47,006 nt of DNA from an uncultured Verrucomicrobiota bacterium (GTDB lineage: Bacteria > Verrucomicrobiota > Kiritimatiellia > CAIVKH01), in assembly GCA_937873455.1 (NCBI GenBank), contig CALMYG010000003.1, positions 1 to 47,006 on the forward strand, given 5' to 3'. Shown here one piece after another: positions 41,287 through 47,006 of this stretch (positions within the stretch are counted from its first letter, which is position 1; each line of letters begins with the position of its first letter). The position numbers and the translations under genes were made by a program. The notes beneath the pieces were generated by a model. It saw only the letters and a list, made by a program, of their open reading frames with translations. It made no database searches and was not told the origin of the DNA.

Positions 41287-42758
41287 CAATTGGAGGCGGA
41301 AAAGGCGGCCGTTTCATCCGGATCGTGTTGAACGGTCAGGCGGGCAAGGCCGGCGGCTTGCAGAATGGAGGGATCCAGCAGTTTGGGCGGGCGCGCCTGT
41401 TCATCCACGAGTTGATCGAAATAGTGCAGGCGGGCGACAAATCCATAGTACCGTTGGCGGCTCACGCCATCTCTTCCGCTGTAATAACCTTTGGGCGCGA
41501 CGTAGCTTACCGTGAAGGTGAATACGTCCCGCGTTTCCTGTTGCAGGGCGGATAGATTGGCTTCGGTGTACGGTTGAATTTTGCTGAGGGCGATGCCCAG
41601 CGTGTCGAGGTTCTGCTCAAAGAAGTATACCAGCAGGCGCACCCCCTTGGGGTCAATCGGTCCCAGGCGCCGGTCGTATGCGAGTTGAATGCTGATGGTC
41701 CGCATTTCGTCGTAATCGCTGGATTCCCGGAAACGAACCTGTTCGAGCGATTGAATGCGCACGGCATCCAGGGCGCTGATGATCTGCTGGCTTTCCAGGC
41801 GGCCGAGGCGAATCCGTTCAGTAACCGCTTTGCGGTACAGTTTGGATTCCGCGGTTCGCGACAAAATCAAGGTCCATTGATCGCGGGCCCGGAGAGGCAA
41901 GCCACGTTTTTCGAAAAGCTCGGCCCGCACACGGTACGCCGGGAGATAATCGGGGTGCTCAATCTGAAGGTGTTCAAGCATGGCGTCGGCTTCTTCGTAG
42001 TCGCCGACGTTGATGGCTTCCTCAACCGCGGTCATCACGGCCTCGACGTCGTTGATCGTCGGCGTTTCGACGACAATAGCATTTTCGGTTGCCGGGGCCT
42101 CCGTTTCGCCACGGTTCAACTGACGCAAATGCTCATAAATGAACGAGAGGTCTTCGCGGATGCGCCGCAGTTCGTCGTTAAGCGGAGGTTCGCCGCTTTC
42201 GACGGACTCATGGGCCGGCATGGGGGCAAGTTCAAGGACCGGCGCCGAGGACTCGACAAGCATATCGAGCGGTTCCAACCCGCTAAGAACTACCGGCGGC
42301 CCCGGCTCCTGAATGGCCGATTCCTGATTCCAGTAACGCCCGGCTTGAATCAAAGCAAAGGTTCCCCCGGCGACGAGAAGGAGCGAGGCGGCCAGCGCCA
42401 TGGTCCGTTTCCGGCCGCGCCGCCGGCGCAGGGGATACAGCTCGGGGCCTTGCTGGACTTCTGCCTGCACGACGGCTTGAATCAGCAGGCGGGTCCGCCC
42501 TAATTCAATAATATCCCCGTGCTTGAGCCGTGCTTCCTGAACTTCGTGTTTGTTCAGGATAACTTTGTTCATGGTGTCCAGATCATGAACAAACAACTCA
42601 TCGCCCCGTTGTTCGAGGCGCGCGTGGCGTGAGGCCAACTCGGTGTCTGGAAGGATCAGGTCGCAACCGTCGTCTTTCCCGATAATCATCGATTCGGGAT
42701 CGACGGTGATCCGCTCCCCTTTGGAAGGCCCGTTTAGAATTATAAGTCGATACATCAT
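41286..42758 (-). CDS. Membrane-anchored FHA-domain protein
   Basis: From ATG 42758 the product is 490 residues. An N-terminal FHA domain binds phosphothreonine: MIIGKDDGCDLILPD holds GK in place of the usual GR, and SRHARLE has S43, R44 and H45. A basic patch (RRRRGRKR) precedes one membrane helix (120-138, MALAASLLLVAGGTFALIQ). A low-complexity stretch and a helical, TPR-like region (EEAINVGDYEEADAMLEHL, YRVRAELFEKRG) lead into a C-terminal beta-rich part. The FHA side is cytoplasmic and the rest periplasmic. With a Ser/Thr kinase two genes away in the same run, it is an obvious candidate phosphoprotein reader. Targets are unknown. Confidence 0.88.
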   Translation of the reverse strand: MMYRLIILNGPSKGERITVDPESMIIGKDDGCDLILPDTELASRHARLEQRGDELFVHDLDTMNKVILNKHEVQEARLKHGDIIELGRTRLLIQAVVQAEVQQGPELYPLRRRRGRKRTMALAASLLLVAGGTFALIQAGRYWNQESAIQEPGPPVVLSGLEPLDMLVESSAPVLELAPMPAHESVESGEPPLNDELRRIREDLSFIYEHLRQLNRGETEAPATENAIVVETPTINDVEAVMTAVEEAINVGDYEEADAMLEHLQIEHPDYLPAYRVRAELFEKRGLPLRARDQWTLILSRTAESKLYRKAVTERIRLGRLESQQIISALDAVRIQSLEQVRFRESSDYDEMRTISIQLAYDRRLGPIDPKGVRLLVYFFEQNLDTLGIALSKIQPYTEANLSALQQETRDVFTFTVSYVAPKGYYSGRDGVSRQRYYGFVARLHYFDQLVDEQARPPKLLDPSILQAAGLARLTVQHDPDETAAFSASN

Positions 42759-42825
42759 CCCATTTGAGGATACAGAACCCGGTCCTAAACGCCAAGTCAA
42801 CTTTATCCGGCGCCCGAACAAGAAA

Positions 42826-43950
42826 TTAATGTTGTCGGCACCGGGTTATCGCCTCGGCCATTTCATCGATAAATCGTTGGCGACTGTAGCGTTCCGCTTG
42901 TTCTCGTATCGCGGCCTCCGACCATGAGCTTGCTTCCGCGTCGGCTCGCGCATCGTTAAGGGCGTCTTCAGCTTGGTGGTCAAAAAAGCATCCGGACACC
43001 CCTTCCCGGACGGTTTCGGTGGCGCCGCCCTTGCGATACGCGATAACCGGGGTTCCGCAGGCCATAGCCTCGACTGGAACGATCCCGAAATCCTCCTCGC
43101 CGGGGAAAACCAGGAACCGGCAGCGGCGGTACCAGTCCCGGATGACGTCGTCCGGTTGCCAGCCGAGCAGGCTTACGCTGGGGCCGGCCAGCGATTGTAG
43201 TTTTTCGAATTCGGTTCCGGCTCCGATCACCACCAGGCGGCGACCGGAGCGGGTGTAGGCGCGTACCGCCAGATCCACGCGCTTGTAAGGAACCAATGCC
43301 GATACGACCACATCGACATCTTCCCGGGGGACATGCGGGTCCGGGGTGTAATAATCGGTGTTGGCGGGAGGGTAGACCACATCGGCGTCACGACCATAGA
43401 AGGTTTCAATGCGTCGCCGGACATGGTGGCTGATGGCGACGAACCGGTCGACGCCCTTGGCCTGGGCGCGGTCCCAGCGCCGCAGGCCAGCCAGGGTGGG
43501 GGCGAGGAGAAGGCGCTTGGTGGTTGATGCGCCGAAATATTCCTCATGAAACGTCCAGGCATAACGCATGGGGGTGAAGCAGTAGCAGAGGTGCCGGGTT
43601 TCCGGGTGGTGCGGAAGCGCCTTGGCCGCGCAGTGGCTGGTACTGATCAGCAAGTCGGCCCGGGGGCGGCCAGCCGTGCGGATGGCCAGCGGAAATAACG
43701 GCAGGAAATACCGATAGGTTTTATGGATGCCGGGAACGCGTTGCAGCCACGAGGTATGAATAGGGCGGTTGGCGATGGTTTCAGAAACCGAGCCGGGTTT
43801 ATAGAGCAGGCAGTACAGGTGCGCCTGGGGAAAACCCGCGCCAAGCAATTCCAGCACCTTTTCTCCTCCGCGCATTCCGGTCAACCAGTCGTGACTCAGC
43901 GCCACCTGCCAGCGCGACCAGGCTTCCGGATAGTGAACTTCATGATTCAT
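42826..43950 (-). CDS. Glycosyltransferase family 4
   Basis: ATG 43950 gives 374 residues, with WQVALSHDWLTGMRGGEKVLE near the N-terminus; 31 additional in-frame codons are unlike the family. The donor site is shown by VVSALVPYKRVDLAVRAY, LVVIGAGTEFEKL, VSLLGWQ and EDFGIVPVEAMACGTPVIAYRKGGATETV, the GT4 (GT-B fold) signature. Such enzymes add sugars in LPS or capsule synthesis. It is the first gene of the minus-strand run and is divergent from the topoisomerase gene, only 125 bases away. The exact sugar is unknown. Confidence 0.92.
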   Translation of the reverse strand: MNHEVHYPEAWSRWQVALSHDWLTGMRGGEKVLELLGAGFPQAHLYCLLYKPGSVSETIANRPIHTSWLQRVPGIHKTYRYFLPLFPLAIRTAGRPRADLLISTSHCAAKALPHHPETRHLCYCFTPMRYAWTFHEEYFGASTTKRLLLAPTLAGLRRWDRAQAKGVDRFVAISHHVRRRIETFYGRDADVVYPPANTDYYTPDPHVPREDVDVVVSALVPYKRVDLAVRAYTRSGRRLVVIGAGTEFEKLQSLAGPSVSLLGWQPDDVIRDWYRRCRFLVFPGEEDFGIVPVEAMACGTPVIAYRKGGATETVREGVSGCFFDHQAEDALNDARADAEASSWSEAAIREQAERYSRQRFIDEMAEAITRCRQH

Positions 43951-44075
43951 GACGGGGCATGCTACCGGATGTCGCGGAAAAAGGGGAGTGCGGATTCGCC
44001 AACGGTCGTTCAACGGAATCATATCCGGATTTTTTTCTGGCATCCATCCGCTTGCTTGGGCAGGTTATCCGCCCG

Positions 44076-46142
44076 ATGAGCGATCAACATTCCATGGAAC
44101 AACCTCTATTGTTCGGCGAAAAAGGCGGAAAGCCCGCCGTCCCCCCGGTTCCCGCGGCTCCACCCGAGGTTCCGCATCATGTCGGTAAAGGGCATCAGCA
44201 AAAAGGCGCGCTGCGGAATTTGATCGACGACAACTTCCTGCAGTATGCCTCGTATGTCATTAAAGACCGGGCCATCCCCGACCTGGCCGATGGCTTGAAG
44301 CCGGTGCAGCGGCGCATTTTATTTTCCCTCCACGAGAACGACGACGGCAAATTCATCAAGGTTGCCAACATTGTCGGCTACTGCATGCAGTACCATCCTC
44401 ACGGCGACGCGTCGATCGGCGACGCGCTGGTTACGCTGGCCAACAAGGACTACCTGATCGAGGGGCAGGGGAATTTCGGGAACATCTTTACCGGGGATGC
44501 CGCGGCCGCGCCGCGCTATATTGAGTGCCGCCTGACCGATCTGGCCCGAACCCAGTTGTTCAACGACAAGCTCACGGAGTTTGTGCCGAGTTACGACGGG
44601 CGCAGCAAGGAACCGGTTACCTTGCCCTGTAAGATTCCCCTGCTGCTGATGCTCGGCGCGGAAGGCATTGCCGTGGGCCTGTCCACCCGGATTCTTCCGC
44701 ATAACTTTATTGAGCTGCTGGAAGCCCAGGTTGCCATTTTGCAGAAAAAGAGCTTCAAGGTGTTTCCCGACTTTCCCCAGGGCGGCTTGCTGGACGTGTC
44801 CGAGTACGATGAAGGCAATGGCAAGGTCAAGGTGCGCGCGGTCATTGAAGCCCGCGACAAGGACAAGGTGATCATCCGCGATATTCCGTTCGGAACCACC
44901 ACCGACGCGGTGATTTCCTCCATCGAAGACGCCGCCCGCCGGAAGAAAATAAAAATACGCTCCATCAGCGATTTCACCGCGGAAAAAATCGAGATTGAGG
45001 TGACGTTGGCCGCCGGCGAAAGCGCGGAAAAGACCATTCAGGCGCTTTATGCGTTCACGGCATGTGAAACGTCGATCAACAGCAACATCATTGTCATCCG
45101 GGACCGGCGGCCGGTGGCGATGACGGTGAGCGAAATCCTGCGGTTTTATACGGATCAACTGGTTGATGTCTTGCGCCGGGAGCTGGAACTGGAGAAGGCT
45201 CGCTTGCTGGATGAGCTGCATCACAAGAGTTTGGTGCAGATCTTCGTGGAAAATCGCATCTACAAGGATATTGAGGCCTGCAAGACCTACGAGGCGGTGC
45301 AGAAGGCCGTGCTGGATGGCGTAAATCGTTTCCGTCATCTGCTGCGGCGGGATGTGACACCCGAGGACATAGAGATGTTGCTCGAGGTTCGCATCAAGCG
45401 CATCTCCCTGTTTGACATCAACAAAAACCGCAAGGATATGGATGACATCGTCGCCGCGCTTGATGTCGTCGAAAAAAGCCTGGCCACCCTGATTCCATAC
45501 GCCATCAAGTACCTGAAGGATTTGATCAAGCAGTACAAGGATGTTTATCCCCGCCGCACGCGCATCACCACGATGGAGGCCATTGAGGTCCGTGAGCTGA
45601 CCGCCAACGAGTTGAGCATCAAGTTCGACGCCGCGAACGGCTACCTTGGCACCGATGTCGAAGGTGAAGAGTTGTTCAAGTGTTCCTCGCTCGACAAGGT
45701 GATCGTGGTCTGGGATGACGGCACGTACAAGCTGATCACCCCGCCGGAAAAATTATTTGTTGATCACCATCTCACCTATTGCGCGGTGTTTGACCGGGAC
45801 AAGCCGATGACCATGGCCTACACCCATAACCGCGTGACCTACTTCAAGAAATTCGCCTTCGGCGGCACCATCATGAACCGCGATTACGAATGCGCTCCGG
45901 AGAAGTCGGAGGTCATTTATTATTCCGACAAAAATCCCGCGCAGCTTTTCGTGAAATACGGGGCGATGAAAAATCTGCGCATCAAACAGCAGGTCTTCAA
46001 TATCAAGGACGCGCTGGTCAAAGGCGTCAAGGCTCGCGGCAATCAACTTTCGGTTAAACCGATCAAGTCCATCAGCGATTCGAAGCCGCGTGGATGGGAC
46101 GATGCCGATGATGCGCCGCAAGGGGCGATGTTGACCCTGTAA
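44076..46142 (+). CDS. parC: DNA topoisomerase IV subunit A-like (GyrA/ParC family)
   Basis: From ATG 44076 the protein is 688 residues, with a ~45-residue low-complexity leader (rich in Pro and Gly), then the breakage-reunion domain. Catalytic Tyr148 is in AAAPRYIECRL. FLQYASYVIKDRAIPDLADGLKPVQRRILFSL, YHPHGDASIGDALVTLAN and GNFGNIFTGD are canonical. The C-terminal part, with a few beta-pinwheel-like elements (KVIVVWDDGTYKLI, RVTYFKKFAF), is much shorter than in GyrA. The pattern fits the short second GyrA/ParC type of Bacteroidetes-PVC bacteria. No parE/gyrB lies nearby. ParC versus GyrA cannot be settled from sequence alone. Confidence 0.88.
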   Translation: MSDQHSMEQPLLFGEKGGKPAVPPVPAAPPEVPHHVGKGHQQKGALRNLIDDNFLQYASYVIKDRAIPDLADGLKPVQRRILFSLHENDDGKFIKVANIVGYCMQYHPHGDASIGDALVTLANKDYLIEGQGNFGNIFTGDAAAAPRYIECRLTDLARTQLFNDKLTEFVPSYDGRSKEPVTLPCKIPLLLMLGAEGIAVGLSTRILPHNFIELLEAQVAILQKKSFKVFPDFPQGGLLDVSEYDEGNGKVKVRAVIEARDKDKVIIRDIPFGTTTDAVISSIEDAARRKKIKIRSISDFTAEKIEIEVTLAAGESAEKTIQALYAFTACETSINSNIIVIRDRRPVAMTVSEILRFYTDQLVDVLRRELELEKARLLDELHHKSLVQIFVENRIYKDIEACKTYEAVQKAVLDGVNRFRHLLRRDVTPEDIEMLLEVRIKRISLFDINKNRKDMDDIVAALDVVEKSLATLIPYAIKYLKDLIKQYKDVYPRRTRITTMEAIEVRELTANELSIKFDAANGYLGTDVEGEELFKCSSLDKVIVVWDDGTYKLITPPEKLFVDHHLTYCAVFDRDKPMTMAYTHNRVTYFKKFAFGGTIMNRDYECAPEKSEVIYYSDKNPAQLFVKYGAMKNLRIKQQVFNIKDALVKGVKARGNQLSVKPIKSISDSKPRGWDDADDAPQGAMLTL

Positions 46143-46158
46143 TGGGTTGAAGGCGCGT

Positions 46159-46773
46159 TCAGGGCGTGCTTGCGATCGGAATGAGGATCTCGTTCCGGCG
46201 CAAAAACCATGGGGTAAACGGGGGGTTGTAGCGCGCCCAAACCGGCTCTCCGACGGCGGACAGTTCCTGTGCCGCGATCCAGTCCGTCAACCGATCCCGG
46301 TGGCGCAGGTATCCGGATTCGGTCCAAAAGCCCCGGTAACGGATGGCGGCCATCCGGCGGGCGGGAATTTCCCGTAGCGAAACGGCTGGATCTTCCGGTT
46401 GCGGCAGTGTTTCCAAGGTAAACGATTGCGGCATCATAAAGCTGACCCGCCACCGGTCTCCTTCGGCCTCCTGACCGACCGGTGCGGTCATGGCGATCTT
46501 GCGGGACGTCGCATCCCGTTCGGTCATGGTGGTGGTGGGTCGCGCGCGGTTATGGCCGTCGATGTAGCGGAACAGGGGACGAAAGGCGCGATTGCCCGCG
46601 TCCTCCAGAGAGCCCTCCACGATCACTTCGGCGATACGTTGCGGTGCATAGTCCCGAATTTCAAAGCGTCCGTCCCGCAGGAGGACGGTGTAAGCGGCTT
46701 CTTCGATGGCCATGACGGGGGCTCCGATAACTAAAAAGGCGGCGAGTAAAGCAAGTCGGATACCAGAATACAT
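46159..46773 (-). CDS. SOUL family heme-binding protein, exported
   Basis: ATG 46773 gives 204 residues; GTG 46779 would add two. A signal peptide (MYSGIRLALLAAFLVIGAPVMA) is followed by the SOUL/HBP fold. Markers are YTVLLRDGRFEIRDYAPQRIAEV, FRPLFRYIDGHN, RKIAMTAPV (the KIAMTAPV signature), WRVSFMMPQSF and RRMAAIRYRGFW. Such proteins bind heme or porphyrin; an exported form would act in the periplasm. The gene converges on the topoisomerase gene with a 16-base gap, and no terminator is visible between them. Confidence 0.93.
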   Translation of the reverse strand: MYSGIRLALLAAFLVIGAPVMAIEEAAYTVLLRDGRFEIRDYAPQRIAEVIVEGSLEDAGNRAFRPLFRYIDGHNRARPTTTMTERDATSRKIAMTAPVGQEAEGDRWRVSFMMPQSFTLETLPQPEDPAVSLREIPARRMAAIRYRGFWTESGYLRHRDRLTDWIAAQELSAVGEPVWARYNPPFTPWFLRRNEILIPIASTP

Positions 46774-47006
46774 GCACACAGGATACGTGATCGCCCGGGA
46801 TATGCCAATGATCTTTCGTGGAAGGGCTGGGCGCGCATCTCTGATTGGTTGAGTTGTTTGTTAGACCGAATACCTGAAGGTCGTTCATGACGTGAAGGGG
46901 TTTGGTCATGCTGCGCGTGAGCCAGGCAGGAATCCGTCGGCGGGGAGTCGATTGTCCCAGCGTGCCGCCAGCGGTGTTGTCGCGGGCGGCGCGGTCTATA
47001 GACCAG
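46774..47006. other. Right-edge region with a possible partial ORF
   Basis: No recognisable gene is seen in the last 233 bases. On the plus strand an ATG at 46908 with GAAGGGG 7 bases upstream opens a frame (MLRVSQAGIRRRGVD...) that stays open to the edge, 33 codons. It is Arg-rich and unrecognised. It could be the start of a gene or chance. Confidence 0.25.

Noticed and set aside
1..47006. tRNA, rRNA, CRISPR array or origin-type repeats
   Set aside because: No T-loop-like GTTCGA clusters, rRNA signatures, regular repeat-spacer pattern or DnaA-box cluster was seen on either strand by reading; a covariance search would settle it.

Overview
The window reads as chromosomal DNA of a Gram-negative, GC-rich bacterium, most likely of the Planctomycetes-Verrucomicrobia-Chlamydiae (PVC) group, possibly Kiritimatiellota or Verrucomicrobiota. 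The pointers are a ~50-residue small basic protein of a kind I associate with PVC genomes (9025-9180), an RCC1-repeat surface protein with DSDGDG calcium repeats, a lysine/alanine histone-H1-like peptide, many genes with PVC-type domain mixes, and an outer-membrane polysaccharide export system. The phylum call is inference. I see no rRNA, tRNA, CRISPR array or intact transposon.

Layout. 1-475: start of an addiction-module protein leaving the left edge, then a small inverted repeat. 476-7144: rsgA, then a tightly overlapping block prfB (with the classic +1 programmed frameshift)-trpC-trpF-trpB-yicC-gmk, with no trpA after trpB. 7145-9237: a long leader and H1-like peptide gene, a cluster of hairpins, nrdR, an unknown gene and the small basic protein with a strong terminator. 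9239-13681: a nucleoside deoxyribosyltransferase-like gene (minus), then proS, a small membrane protein, an HU-like protein and hisS. 13857-19361: mostly minus strand, with the RCC1 protein, a DnaQ-like exonuclease (plus), a secreted helical protein, and an unusual three-gene partition operon. 19502-29763: plus strand, with a polyprenyl-type glycosyltransferase, a CPBP protease, pyrK-pyrD, an unknown membrane protein, pgpA, pyrB, an ornithine carbamoyltransferase-like gene, a heptosyltransferase-like gene and a DUF3999-like protein. 29766-31252: an RlmL-like methyltransferase (minus) whose start lies next to two tandem palindromes. 31253-38457: an exopolysaccharide operon (lipoprotein, outer-membrane barrel with an in-frame stop, Wza-like exporter, Wzc-like tyrosine kinase, sugar-1-phosphate transferase, NusG paralogue). 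38486-43950: a minus-strand run of GT4, FHA protein, GT2, Ser/Thr kinase and RluD-type pseudouridine synthase. 44076-46142: ParC/GyrA-like topoisomerase subunit. 46159-46773: SOUL heme-binding protein.

The most unusual system is the partition operon at 16625-19361. The order is a DNA-binding ParB-type protein, then ParA, then a second ParB-type protein. The last keeps the ParB N-terminal ParA-binding peptide and the ParB/CTPase-type domain, but in place of the helix-turn-helix region it has a transmembrane helix and a periplasmic domain with an OmpA/MotB-like pattern. The first protein has the DNA-binding half but lacks the ParA-binding peptide. The functions of one classical ParB therefore look split between a DNA-bound and a membrane-bound protein, both placed to work with one ParA ATPase. 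A second noteworthy group couples a zinc-ribbon Ser/Thr kinase, a membrane FHA protein and two glycosyltransferases, facing the exopolysaccharide operon.
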